64,000 nt of DNA from an uncultured Sphingobacteriales bacterium (GTDB lineage Bacteria; Bacteroidota; Bacteroidia; Chitinophagales; Chitinophagaceae): NCBI GenBank assembly GCA_937871285.1, contig CALMQS010000068.1, positions 1 through 64,000 on the forward strand. The letters are read 5' to 3'. The notes beneath the pieces are model-generated. The model made no database searches. It was given only the letters and a program-made list of their open reading frames with translations, and was not told the origin of the DNA. How positions within the stretch are numbered: position 1 is the stretch's first letter; the number at the start of each line of letters is the position of its first letter. Positions 9,280-18,294 of this stretch are shown here, one piece after another. A program made the translations under genes and the position numbers.

Positions 9280-9509
9280 GCGTGTGGCGATCAGGTGTTA
9301 GGTGTCAGCGATGAAGCGATAACTACTAATGATAGGATGAATACTTCTTCTTTGTACTGCCCATAGTTCATAGCTCATTGTCTCCACTGGTAATACAAAC
9401 CCACCCGTTTACACCGTGTTTTTGCTTTACACGTGATACCTCTTTCCCCCGGAAATCTATTCTTTTAGTACATTTATCTCCGGTTAGTAAACATATATAC
9501 GTTCGTTTT

Positions 9510-10412
9510 ATGGAATTCATAGACTATTATAAGATACTGGGACTGGATAAAACCGCCAGCACAGAACAAATAAAAAAAGCATACCGGAAATTAGCGCGTC
9601 AATATCACCCTGATCTTAATCCTAACGATAAGGATGCGAATAAAAAATTTCAACAGATCAATGAAGCCAATGAAGTGCTGAGCGATCCTGAAAAAAGAAA
9701 AAAATACGATCAGTACGGTCAAAACTGGCAGCACGCAGAAGCTTATGAAAAAGCCAAACAGTCGCAACAAACCGCAGGAGGTACCGCCTACAGTACCTAT
9801 GGAGGGAGTGAAGCATTTGGCGATGATTTTTCATCAGGTGATTTTTCCGATTTTTTTACTTCCATGTTTGGAGGAAGTTCCCGCGGCGGCCAGAGCCAGG
9901 TAAAATTCAGAGGACAGGATTATAACGCTGAGCTGCAAATCAGTTTAAGAGAAGCCTATACAACGCACCAGCGCATTTTTACGATCAACGAAAAAAATAT
10001 CCGCATTACCATCCCTGCCGGCATTGCCAACGGACAAACCATTAAGCTGAAGGGGCATGGAGGTGCCGGCGTAAACGGGGGACCGGCCGGCGATCTGTAC
10101 ATAACACTCACTATAGCGGAAGACCCTGTTTTTAAAAGGCTTGGCGATGACCTGTACACCACCGTGGAGCTTGATCTGTATACCGCTGTGCTGGGTGGCG
10201 AAAAAACAATAGATACCCTTGATGGCAAAGTAAAAGTGAAAGTGCCCCCTGAAACACAAAATGGCGCCAAAACAAGGTTAAAAGGAAAAGGCTTCCCGGT
10301 ATACAAGAAAGAAGGCATATACGGCGATCTCATAATAACATGGCTTATCAAACTGCCCGTTAACCTTACGGAAAAACAAAAAGCCCTGTTCAGGGAACTG
10401 TCTCAATCTTAA
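9510..10412 (+). CDS. cbpA: DnaJ-class co-chaperone, CbpA-like
   Basis: A 300-residue J-protein that would stimulate DnaK ATP hydrolysis. The J domain occupies residues 1-70 with HPD at 33-35; then comes a Gly/Ser/Phe-rich linker (about 90-130), and two DnaJ C-terminal beta domains (NAELQISLREAY near 145; DLYTTVELDLYTAVLGGEK near 225). The Cys-rich zinc finger of DnaJ is missing, which makes it CbpA-like rather than DnaJ. The start at 9510 (MEFIDYYKILGL) is chosen because the in-frame sequence back to 9378 is unlike a J protein. A cbpM-type gene follows after 19 bases, supporting the assignment. Confidence 0.92.
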   Translation: MEFIDYYKILGLDKTASTEQIKKAYRKLARQYHPDLNPNDKDANKKFQQINEANEVLSDPEKRKKYDQYGQNWQHAEAYEKAKQSQQTAGGTAYSTYGGSEAFGDDFSSGDFSDFFTSMFGGSSRGGQSQVKFRGQDYNAELQISLREAYTTHQRIFTINEKNIRITIPAGIANGQTIKLKGHGGAGVNGGPAGDLYITLTIAEDPVFKRLGDDLYTTVELDLYTAVLGGEKTIDTLDGKVKVKVPPETQNGAKTRLKGKGFPVYKKEGIYGDLIITWLIKLPVNLTEKQKALFRELSQS

Positions 10413-10431
10413 TTAATTAAATTCATCAACG

Positions 10432-10719
10432 ATGCCCAATACGGAAGAACTGATCACTCCTGAAGCATGTTGCGCACATTACCATATAGAGCTCACCTTT
10501 ATACAATCGCTGAGTGAGTATGGTCTCATAGAAATCATCTCTGTTGAGGAAAAACAGTTCATACACAACGAGCAGTTGCGCGGGCTGGAAAAATTCATAC
10601 GGCTGCATTATGAGCTGGGTATAAATATGGAAGGTATTGACGCGATTGCGCACCTGCTGCGTAAAATGGAAAACATGCAGGAAGAGATCACCCTGCTGAA
10701 AAATAAACTCCAGCTATGA
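10432..10719 (+). CDS. cbpM: CbpM-like chaperone modulator (MerR-type helical)
   Basis: A 95-residue mostly helical protein. E. coli CbpM binds the J domain of CbpA and blocks its action on DnaK; the same role is inferred here from size, position right after cbpA, and resemblance to MerR-like fold proteins (LITPEACCAHYHIELTFIQS at the start, a C-terminal coiled-coil helix EEITLLKNKLQL). Its stop codon overlaps the next gene's ATG by four bases (ATGA), suggesting translational coupling to a gene that has no obvious link to chaperones. Confidence 0.75.
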   Translation: MPNTEELITPEACCAHYHIELTFIQSLSEYGLIEIISVEEKQFIHNEQLRGLEKFIRLHYELGINMEGIDAIAHLLRKMENMQEEITLLKNKLQL

Positions 10720-11891
10720 AAAAAACGGTTTCTCTTTTCGTCCTGACCCTTTTTGTCCGTTTTGTTTTTTCGCAGTCGCCGGTAATGGAAGCGGCGCTCA
10801 TCTTTCCTCTGCAGGAAAAACATGTTCATGGCAGCACACTGGTAGCATTGTCCAATGGCGATTTTCTTACCGCATGGTTTTACGGAAGCGGCGAAAGAAG
10901 CGCGGATGATGTAAAGATCATGGGCGCACGGCTGAAGAAAGGACAAAAGAAATGGAGCGATCCTTTTTTACTCGCCGATACGCCCGGGCTTCCGGATTGC
11001 AATCCCGTATTGTTTTTAAACAAAAAAGGTACATTGTTTTTAGTATGGATTGCCGTGCAGGCCAACCGCTGGGAGTATTCGATACTGCGGTATAAAACAT
11101 CTGCCGATTACCTTAAGCCCGGGGCGCCGGTATGGAGCTGGCAGGATAATATTTTACTTAAACCCGGCGATGCTTTTGCCAAAGAAACGGAAGCTAAATT
11201 CAAACAAATGCCTCGTTTACGGCATGGCTGGGCCGAATATGCGCCCAAATATGATGACATGATCATTGAGGCGAGCAAAGATCCCCGCAAACGCAGCATA
11301 GGATGGATGACCCGCATTAAACCATTGATTACCGGCAATGGAAGGATATTGCTTCCATTGTATTCAGACGGATTTAATATGTCGCTGGCAGCCATTTCCG
11401 ATGATGATGGTGAAACCTGGCGCCCCGGTCTGCCCATCGTAGGCAGGGGACCTATTCAACCCGCGCTGGCACAAAAAAAAGACGGTACTATTGTAGCGTT
11501 TATGCGTGACAGTGGTGATTCACCCACGCGCGTACATACCAGCCGGTCGGCTGATGAAGGCGAAAGCTGGACGCCAAGTATAAAAACGGAAATACCCAAT
11601 ACCGCCAGCGTGGAAATTTGTGTGCTGGCAGATGGTAAATGGGCCTTTTTGGGAAATGATGTTGATGATGGCAGATATATACTCAGTCTTTATATATCAA
11701 GCGATGAAGGCGAAACCTGGAAATGGAAAACGAAAATCGAGGATCATCCAAAAGAAAATGGCAGGTATTCTTATCCGTCACTTATACAGGCAGAGGACGG
11801 GTTATTGCATATGACCTATTCTTTTCACAAAAACAATAAGGAAAAGTCTATTAAGTATGTTGTGGTTGATCCTCAAAAAATAACGAAATAA
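10716..11891 (+). CDS. Secreted sialidase-like (BNR/Asp-box) beta-propeller protein
   Basis: A 391-residue protein with a signal peptide (MKKTVSLFVLTLFVRFVFSQ). Three Asp-box motifs are visible: SDDDGETW near residue 228, SADEGESW near 277 and SSDEGETW near 328, which mark six-bladed sialidase-type propellers. RIP-like and other sialidase arginines are not clear enough to claim catalytic activity; proteins of this type in Bacteroidota are often annotated as exo-alpha-sialidase. It probably works in the periplasm or outside the cell on a glycan. It overlaps cbpM by four bases and is followed after 9 bases by an HpcH-type aldolase, and then by an oxidoreductase, which suggests sugar or sugar-acid catabolism. 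Confidence 0.75.
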   Translation: MKKTVSLFVLTLFVRFVFSQSPVMEAALIFPLQEKHVHGSTLVALSNGDFLTAWFYGSGERSADDVKIMGARLKKGQKKWSDPFLLADTPGLPDCNPVLFLNKKGTLFLVWIAVQANRWEYSILRYKTSADYLKPGAPVWSWQDNILLKPGDAFAKETEAKFKQMPRLRHGWAEYAPKYDDMIIEASKDPRKRSIGWMTRIKPLITGNGRILLPLYSDGFNMSLAAISDDDGETWRPGLPIVGRGPIQPALAQKKDGTIVAFMRDSGDSPTRVHTSRSADEGESWTPSIKTEIPNTASVEICVLADGKWAFLGNDVDDGRYILSLYISSDEGETWKWKTKIEDHPKENGRYSYPSLIQAEDGLLHMTYSFHKNNKEKSIKYVVVDPQKITK

Positions 11892-11900
11892 GATACGCAT

Positions 11901-12716
11901 ATGGGTATGTTAGAAAAATTAAAAAACGGGCAAAATGTTTACGGCACCTGTTTCACTTCAACAGCGCCGGGCTGGCCGCTGGTTTTTAAAAAGGCGGGGC
12001 TTGATTTCGCCTTTATAGATACGGAGCATACCGCGCTGAACCGCGCCGACATGGCAAAGATGTGCCAGATCATACAGGCATACGGCATAACGCCCATCGT
12101 ACGCATTCCCTCTCCCGATCCCTACTTAGCCTGCCAGTGTATTGATGGCGGCGCCAAAGGCGTTATTGCTCCTTACTTGGAATCGGTAGAACAGATCAGG
12201 GAATTAGCGGGAGCCACAAAGCTTCGCCCGCTGAAGGGAGAAGTATTACAAAAGGTATTAAAAGGAGAGCAGGTATTATCTGCTGAAATGAAAGCTTATT
12301 TAGACAATTACAATAAGGGAAATATATGCATCGCTAATATTGAAAGCGTGCCGGCAATGAATAAGCTGGATGATTTATTAAGCGTGCCCGGATTAGATGG
12401 CGTATTTATCGGGCCGCACGACCTGTCTATCAGCCTCGGCATACCCGAGCAATACGATCATCCTGAATTTGAAAAAGCAGTTAAACATATCATTCATACC
12501 ACAAGAAGCAAAGGACTGTCTATCGCTATTCATTTTTCCCTTGAGCCCGAACGCCAGGCAAAATGGGTAAAGGAAGGCGTAAACATTGTGGTGCACAGTA
12601 CCGACATTGCGTTGTTCAGTCAAAAGCTCAATGCCGATATAAGCGCGATAAAAAAAGCGGTTGGCGACGTAACAGAGGGTAATACCCCGGCACAGGAAGA
12701 AGTACCTGTAGTGTAA
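11901..12716 (+). CDS. HpcH/HpaI family class II pyruvate aldolase
   Basis: A 271-residue cytoplasmic TIM-barrel enzyme of the HpcH/HpaI family, which splits 2-keto-3-deoxy acids (or related 4-hydroxy-2-keto acids) into pyruvate or a similar keto acid plus an aldehyde, with a divalent metal. Visible residues: H43 in FIDTEHTALNR (general base region), GAKGVIAPYLES near 84-95, E148 in IANIES and D174 in GPHDLSISLG (metal ligands by family comparison). An insertion rich in Lys and Glu near residues 105-138 is unusual in length for the family. The substrate is not deducible; the neighbouring oxidoreductase and sialidase-like gene suggest a sugar-derived acid. Confidence 0.83.
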   Translation: MGMLEKLKNGQNVYGTCFTSTAPGWPLVFKKAGLDFAFIDTEHTALNRADMAKMCQIIQAYGITPIVRIPSPDPYLACQCIDGGAKGVIAPYLESVEQIRELAGATKLRPLKGEVLQKVLKGEQVLSAEMKAYLDNYNKGNICIANIESVPAMNKLDDLLSVPGLDGVFIGPHDLSISLGIPEQYDHPEFEKAVKHIIHTTRSKGLSIAIHFSLEPERQAKWVKEGVNIVVHSTDIALFSQKLNADISAIKKAVGDVTEGNTPAQEEVPVV

Positions 12717-12728
12717 GATGGAAGAAAA

Positions 12729-12755
12729 ACAGGTTACAGGTTGCAGGTTACAGGG
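12729..12755. repeat. Phrase repeat of GGTTACAGGTTGCAGGTTAC type
   Basis: A clean copy of the alternating GGTTACAGG / GGTTGCAGG phrase in the gap between the aldolase and oxidoreductase genes. The same phrase, diverged, occurs at 6979, 46591 (reverse) and within gltX at 62537. Confidence 0.6.
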
Positions 12756-12812
12756 AGGAAACGGTATGGTTCTTTCCCTTTTCACTTTATTTTATATCTC
12801 TAACACATACAT

Positions 12813-13796
12813 ATGCAGGAAATACAATGGGGGATGATAGGTTGCGGAAATGTAACCGAAAAAAAGAGCGGCGCGCCGGCCATCAATAAAGTACCACATT
12901 CAAAATTAGTAGCCGTAATGGCGCGGAAAATAGAAAAGGCTGAGGATTACGCACAACGGCATGGTGTAGCCAAATGGTACGATAACGTAGATGACCTGAT
13001 TAACGACCCTGATGTGAATGCCGTATATATTGCCACTCCGCCCGATGTGCATCCTGAATATGCTGCAAAAGCTATGCGGGCGGGTAAGCCGGTATATGTT
13101 GAAAAGCCTATGGCGCGGAACTTCGCCGAATGTGAAGCCATGAACCAGGTGAGCCGCGAAACAGGCGTACCGCTTTATGTTGCTTACTACCGGCGTACCC
13201 TACCCTATTTTGTGCAGTTAAAAGAGCTGATTGACGCAAAAGTGATAGGTGATATCCGGTGCATTATTATTGCATTGCACTGGCAGCCTTACAGTGAGGA
13301 AGTGGGAGAAAATGCACAGCCCCGCTGGCGTGTTTTCCCGGATACCTCCGGCGGCGGCCATTTTCACGACCTCGCTTCGCACCAGTTCGATTTCCTGGAA
13401 TATGCGTTTGGCCCAGTGAAATATGCAAAAGGTATAGCGCGCAACCAGGCCGGCTTATACAAAGCCGATGATATAGTAATGGCCAATTTTGAATTTGAAT
13501 CAGGGATATTAGGAACCGGTAGCTGGTGTTATACGGTTAACAAAGAACAACGTATTGATCAGTCGCAGCTCATTGGCTCAAAAGGAAAGATCAGCTTTTC
13601 GTTTTTTGAAAGCAGTAAAATAGTGGTAGAAACGCCGGAAGGAGCAGTGGAATATGATGTTCCTTATCCGCCCCATGTGCAGCAACCCCTGCTGGAAACG
13701 ATTGTAAAGGAGCTGAGAGGTGAAGGCAAATGCCCCAGTACCGGCGAAACCGGCGCAAGAGCCAATTTAATTATGGATTGGGTTACTGCTAAATGA
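12813..13796 (+). CDS. Gfo/Idh/MocA family oxidoreductase
   Basis: A 327-residue NAD(P)-dependent sugar or polyol dehydrogenase. The N-terminal Rossmann fold shows MIGCGNV near residue 8-14; VEKPMARN with E97-K98-P99 is the family signature, K98 being the catalytic lysine. The C-terminal alpha/beta domain contains GGHFHDLASHQFDFLEY, whose Asp and His residues are typical of the active site. It is expected to oxidise or epimerise a sugar derivative in the cytoplasm. It is 96 bases after the aldolase gene on the same strand, with a phrase repeat between, and may belong to the same catabolic group. The particular substrate cannot be told. Confidence 0.85.
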   Translation: MQEIQWGMIGCGNVTEKKSGAPAINKVPHSKLVAVMARKIEKAEDYAQRHGVAKWYDNVDDLINDPDVNAVYIATPPDVHPEYAAKAMRAGKPVYVEKPMARNFAECEAMNQVSRETGVPLYVAYYRRTLPYFVQLKELIDAKVIGDIRCIIIALHWQPYSEEVGENAQPRWRVFPDTSGGGHFHDLASHQFDFLEYAFGPVKYAKGIARNQAGLYKADDIVMANFEFESGILGTGSWCYTVNKEQRIDQSQLIGSKGKISFSFFESSKIVVETPEGAVEYDVPYPPHVQQPLLETIVKELRGEGKCPSTGETGARANLIMDWVTAK

Positions 13797-13977
13797 TAAA
13801 GTAATTCACTGCGTGGCTATATTTAAACACATAGCCAGATAGGCGCACATAGGTTTAATCTTCTATTACTCTTTAGCATGTGATTTTTCTCTCTATTGTG
13901 TTCCTATATTTCTATTGTGCCATGTGTTTTGGTATTTTTTCAACGCAGAATTATTGTCGCCCTTTGCGAAGCCCGGG

Positions 13978-16398
13978 CTATTTCCTCATCAGCCAAACCT
14001 CCGTTACCTGCGATCCCCGCTGTCCCTCGCCGCATGTCCAGGTAAAGGTTACCTGCCCGCCGGCTGTAACTGCTTTTGGAATATCAAATTCGTATACAGG
14101 CTTTTCACCCGTTTGTATAAAATCATGAATAACGATATTGCCGTTAGCTACCAGCTTTTGCTTCGACCGGAACCTACCGGTATAGGTCATGCGCATTTTA
14201 TAAGCGGCTGTTGTATCTAAGTTATCATACCTGATCTTCAGCGGCGTATCGTATAAAGTATTGATCTGGCTCATCCATGCCCCTGGTGTGGTTTGCCCCG
14301 AAAAGCCCTGCGACCGTACTTCATGCACCCATTCTTCTCCTATAATTCCTACGCCAAAACTTATTCTCGGCGATTGCAGGCTGCCGGGGTCTTGTTCCCG
14401 GGTCTTATCTGCCACTATCCTGTATTTGCTTTGCACCGATCCAAAATGATCATAAAATCCGCCGGGTCCGGGGTCGGTCCGGCGCAGCATTTCGCTTATC
14501 TTGTTCAGCCGCTCCGTATCATCTTCTATCTTCTCCAGTACGGCAAGCTGATCCAGCAGCCAGGGTGCATCGTTGAGGGGTATATCTATATTGTCTATAA
14601 AATTTCCCCTGCCGGGCATTGCGCCGTGCTTTTCAATGGTAAGCTGCGCACCAATACTACTGAACAATGAATCGGCAAGTACCATACATCTTTCTTTCCA
14701 TGCCTTTGCCACAGGCTCTTCCACGGCCTTTTCCAGTATCATCCTGGCCTGCAAAATAGCTAACGATGAGGTTTCGGCAGTTGCGCTTTCCAGGGTTTCC
14801 TTTGCCTGTTCCTCCAATGCCTTTTCATATATTAAACGGCGTTGTATATAAGCATCATAATATGCTCTTAACAGGCACATCTGGAACCGGAAGTTCTTTA
14901 CCAGTTCCGGTGTGGCCTTGCTTTCTATTTGCTGCCATTGCCGCAGGGTTTGCTCTACTTTTTCATTGGTAAGCAATGCGCCTCTCAGGTTTGTCTCAAG
15001 ATTCATAATACCCTGTGCCGCCGCTTCCGTAATATCAGCATCCATAAACAAACGGCTGTAATCGCGCAATGTTTCTATTACCGGCTTTTGCGGATCCCAG
15101 TCCTGGTCGCTCCATATAAATTTATTCACATCATCATTCGTTCCTTCCGAATAGCTGATGCTGCCTGAAGCATAGGATGCAAGCAGGTTATGAATATGCT
15201 TTTCGTCTTCCGGCCGGGGGTTCACACATTCTCTCCCTAACGTCATCGCATAGGCTACGTCCCAGTCGAGTACCGGGTACTGGCAGCTCAGGCTATGGGT
15301 GATATCGGGATATCGCCTGATGGGAATGTTGTCATTGACCAGTTGCCTGAGCTCAGGAAGCGGTATTTTAACCCAGGGTCCGAAAACAACGCCTCCCAGC
15401 CAGGGGTAGCCGCTGTTTACATGCCTGAAAAAGTCATCGAACCATTTTTGGCTGGGGCGAAATACCTGCGGCGAAACCCATATTTTAGCATTGGGATGAA
15501 ACTGCTGTAACGCCACGGCTACCTTCCCCAGCCAGTTAAAAAGCACCTCCGGCTCCAGGTCGCCCGGATCACCGCCAGGAACAAATACGTGATCTAATTT
15601 CGGCAATGCGGCAAACACTTCTATCCGCTCCTGCATTTCTTTTTTGAGGGAATCGCGATTGGTATAATCAGGCCCCATATTGGGATACCACATCCACACA
15701 TCTAAGTTGTACGACCGGGCAATCTTTGATTGCTCTACCATCATTTTTGCCGATGGAAGCTGCATATGCACACTGCTGTCATCATCATCTGTGCGGGGTG
15801 GCATAATTTCAATGCTGTTGGCGCCAAACAGGACCAGGTCGCGGATATACTGATCGAATTGCTTTACAGAAAAAGCATCATACGAATTGGTTTTGGGCCG
15901 GTAGCCCAACTGGTGGCCGCGGATGGGATACCTGGGAGCGGTTGACAGCACAAGGTTTTCCGGTATCAGCAACGTTCCGGGGCGCATATCGGCTTTTCTC
16001 AACAATCGTCCCACGCCGTACAACACACTTCGGGCGTCCTTAGCCGTTATGATTACTGCATTTTGTTCCTTCATTACTGCCAGCCGAAAGCCTTCATTGC
16101 CCGGTGCCGCTATGGTTCCCAGCACAGCCCTTACTGTTTTTGGCAGCTTAGCGTCACGGTCATCGGTAAGAACGTAAATAACCGGCTGTCCTTCATCCGG
16201 CTGCTTTGTCACAACAGGAAGCAATAACTGCGTTCTTTTTTCAATTTCTTCCCGCAATACCTGAACGGGCTTATCGAGCGGTATTTTTTTATCACTGCTC
16301 ACCCATATAACAGCTTTAGAAAGATCAATATGCTGCGCATAAGCGGATACTACGGCCAGCATAAAAATAAAACAGGCAATTGGCTTTACATATTTCAT
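13978..16398 (-). CDS. Secreted glycoside hydrolase-like protein with GH20/GH67-type N-terminal domain
   Basis: An 806-residue protein with a signal peptide (MKYVKPIACFIFMLAVVSAYAQ). Residues ~25-150 resemble the alpha/beta domain that precedes the barrel in GH20 hexosaminidases and GH67 glucuronidases (GFRLAVMKEQNAVIITAKDA, then SVLYGVGRLL). Residues ~155-450 look like a TIM barrel with acidic and aromatic surface residues (IEIMPPRTDDDD, VWMWYPNMGP, HVFVPGGDPGDLEPE). A helical region and a C-terminal beta domain ending in TWTCGEGQRG follow. No family-specific catalytic pair was identified, so substrate and activity are open. It faces the sialidase-like, aldolase and oxidoreductase genes convergently and may act on the same glycan. 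Confidence 0.65.
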   Translation of the reverse strand: MKYVKPIACFIFMLAVVSAYAQHIDLSKAVIWVSSDKKIPLDKPVQVLREEIEKRTQLLLPVVTKQPDEGQPVIYVLTDDRDAKLPKTVRAVLGTIAAPGNEGFRLAVMKEQNAVIITAKDARSVLYGVGRLLRKADMRPGTLLIPENLVLSTAPRYPIRGHQLGYRPKTNSYDAFSVKQFDQYIRDLVLFGANSIEIMPPRTDDDDSSVHMQLPSAKMMVEQSKIARSYNLDVWMWYPNMGPDYTNRDSLKKEMQERIEVFAALPKLDHVFVPGGDPGDLEPEVLFNWLGKVAVALQQFHPNAKIWVSPQVFRPSQKWFDDFFRHVNSGYPWLGGVVFGPWVKIPLPELRQLVNDNIPIRRYPDITHSLSCQYPVLDWDVAYAMTLGRECVNPRPEDEKHIHNLLASYASGSISYSEGTNDDVNKFIWSDQDWDPQKPVIETLRDYSRLFMDADITEAAAQGIMNLETNLRGALLTNEKVEQTLRQWQQIESKATPELVKNFRFQMCLLRAYYDAYIQRRLIYEKALEEQAKETLESATAETSSLAILQARMILEKAVEEPVAKAWKERCMVLADSLFSSIGAQLTIEKHGAMPGRGNFIDNIDIPLNDAPWLLDQLAVLEKIEDDTERLNKISEMLRRTDPGPGGFYDHFGSVQSKYRIVADKTREQDPGSLQSPRISFGVGIIGEEWVHEVRSQGFSGQTTPGAWMSQINTLYDTPLKIRYDNLDTTAAYKMRMTYTGRFRSKQKLVANGNIVIHDFIQTGEKPVYEFDIPKAVTAGGQVTFTWTCGEGQRGSQVTEVWLMRK

Positions 16399-16703
16399 AA
16401 CAGCGTTCGGGGTTTAAGGAGATCAGAACTATTTACAAGTATATTTAAAATATCATTATTATGCTTACAGAGCAGTCAAAACTTATTCTATACTCTTTTA
16501 CCGTTTTCTTTATGATCCTTTGTCAACACTGTATAATTTGTTTCAGCATATGCCTTTCACTGCTTTTTTGCCAAATACAGGTTTCAGAGAATAAAACAAA
16601 TATTTCCGGCTTTCATTGCCCAACAAAAAACATAATAGTACGTTAATTACTCAGTATCAACATCCTTTTTAAATAAATTTGCGGGACTTACAGCCACAAA
16701 AGC
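16399..16703. other. 305-base gap between divergent genes
   Basis: AT-rich stretch between the divergent hydrolase-like and thioredoxin-like genes. A TAnnTTTG box (TAAATTTG, 16674-16681) lies 22 bases before the ATG at 16704. No RNA gene, repeat or convincing small reading frame was seen in the rest. Confidence 0.5.
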
Positions 16704-18131
16704 ATGAAGACCTTTTTTTTAGCTTGTATATTTCTTTTGGCCGCAATGCGCGGCTTTACCCAAAACGGCTACCAGATAAAGGTAACCCTTAAACCATTTA
16801 CCAATGGTTATCTCTATCTCGGGCACCACTTTGGAAGTAAGCAATATATTATTGATTCCGTTGCCATCAACAGCAATAGTGAAGTTGTTTTTTCGGGAAA
16901 AGAAAAGCTGTTCGGCGGCGTCTATATGGTCATCTATCCCCAAAAAAATGGCTGGTTTGAAATACTGGTAGATAAACAACAACATTTTTCGGTAACGGCA
17001 GATACGACCGACATTATTGGAAAAATGCAGTTTACCAATTCATCCGACAACCAGTTATTCCAGTCGTATCAGAAAATAGCGCAGGAAAAAGGCAAAGCCA
17101 TTGCTTTATTGCAAAAGCAGTTAAAGGAAGATCCTGCCGGTTCCGATTCCGTTAAAACAAGGTCGGCAATTACTGCACTGAATGCGGAGATGCAGCAATA
17201 CCGTGAACAATTCATACAAGCGCACCCCGCGCATTTGCTCACTGCTATTTTTCATATTTTGCAGGAACCTAAAGTACCCGATGCGGCTCAGCATCCCGGT
17301 GGTAAATACGATTCGGCTTTTGCCTATCAGTACTACAAACAGCATTACTGGGATGGCGTGTCGTTTGCTGATGAACGCCTGGTACGCACGCCGGTTTTTG
17401 AGCCTAAGTTGCAACGATATTTCAGCAATGTGCTGCTGCAGCAGCCGGATACGCTCAGCAAAGCAGCCAACAAAATCTTAGACGCTTCCATTAGCAATAA
17501 AGAGATGTTCAAATTTATACTGTCTGCCCTTACAGAAAAATATATCAATCCTACCTACATGGGACAGGATGCAGTATTCGTTAATCTTTTTGAAAGGTAC
17601 TATGCCCCGGGCAAAGCAGACTACTGGCTTAACGACAAGTATAGAAAAGCAGTTTTTGACCGTGCGTATAGTGTAATGGCTAACCTTATTGGTGAAAAAG
17701 CTGCTGATATGAATATGGTAGACAGCTCCGGTAAAGCTGCACCGTTGTATGGTATTAAGGCGCCGTATATTGTTATTTGCTTCTGGGATCCTACCTGCGG
17801 GCATTGCCAGACGGAAGTGCCGCAGTTAGATTCGCTCTTTCAACATAAATGGAAAAAGCAGGGTGTTCAAATGTACGGGGTAATGACAGACGGCGGAAAG
17901 GAAGCCTGGCTGAAATTCATTAGGGAACACCAGCTCAGAGGCTGGACGCACGTATACCAGTTGCCCGCCGTAAAAGAAGCGGAATACGCGGCAAATAAAC
18001 CAGGGTATAAACAATTGTATGATGTGTACCAAACACCGGTATTATACCTGTTAGATAAGGATAAAAACATCATTGCCAAAAAATTAAATCACGATCAATT
18101 AGATGAGCTGCTGCAGGTAAAGCTGAAGTAG
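16704..18131 (+). CDS. Secreted thioredoxin-like protein (DUF4369/DUF5106 plus TlpA-type domain)
   Basis: A 475-residue periplasmic protein with a signal peptide (MKTFFLACIFLLAAMRGFTQ). Residues ~22-120 form the DUF4369-like beta domain common in Bacteroidota (GYQIKVTLKPFTNGYLYLG); the middle part is helical, DUF5106-like. The C-terminal ~130 residues form a thioredoxin fold with C365-G-H-C368 (DPTCGHC), placed after the strand YIVICFW. CGHC is the motif found in oxidising or isomerase-type members (PDI-like), differing from the CGPC of the next gene. It is probably a thiol-disulphide protein of the envelope. A TAnnTTTG box precedes it. It forms a tandem with the following, shorter paralogue. 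Confidence 0.8.
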   Translation: MKTFFLACIFLLAAMRGFTQNGYQIKVTLKPFTNGYLYLGHHFGSKQYIIDSVAINSNSEVVFSGKEKLFGGVYMVIYPQKNGWFEILVDKQQHFSVTADTTDIIGKMQFTNSSDNQLFQSYQKIAQEKGKAIALLQKQLKEDPAGSDSVKTRSAITALNAEMQQYREQFIQAHPAHLLTAIFHILQEPKVPDAAQHPGGKYDSAFAYQYYKQHYWDGVSFADERLVRTPVFEPKLQRYFSNVLLQQPDTLSKAANKILDASISNKEMFKFILSALTEKYINPTYMGQDAVFVNLFERYYAPGKADYWLNDKYRKAVFDRAYSVMANLIGEKAADMNMVDSSGKAAPLYGIKAPYIVICFWDPTCGHCQTEVPQLDSLFQHKWKKQGVQMYGVMTDGGKEAWLKFIREHQLRGWTHVYQLPAVKEAEYAANKPGYKQLYDVYQTPVLYLLDKDKNIIAKKLNHDQLDELLQVKLK

Positions 18132-18294
18132 GAAGCATGTGCTAATTTGAAAATTTTAAAATGAAGCAGAACGGTAAGATTGTTGCAAGTTGCAGGGTAC
18201 AAGGAGAAGCATTTAGCACCAAATAAATTTTAACTCCGAAGCCAAATGCAACTATAAACAGTAAACCACAAACAATAAACTTCTTACTTTTTTC

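Noticed and set aside
13815-13836. Hairpin GGCTAT/ATAGCC after the oxidoreductase gene
   Set aside because: The stem is six bases with a 10-base loop and no T-run; too weak for a terminator.
13880-14220. Overlapping plus-strand open frames near the end of the large hydrolase-like gene
   Set aside because: They lie mainly opposite the well-supported minus-strand gene and have low-complexity hydrophobic content.
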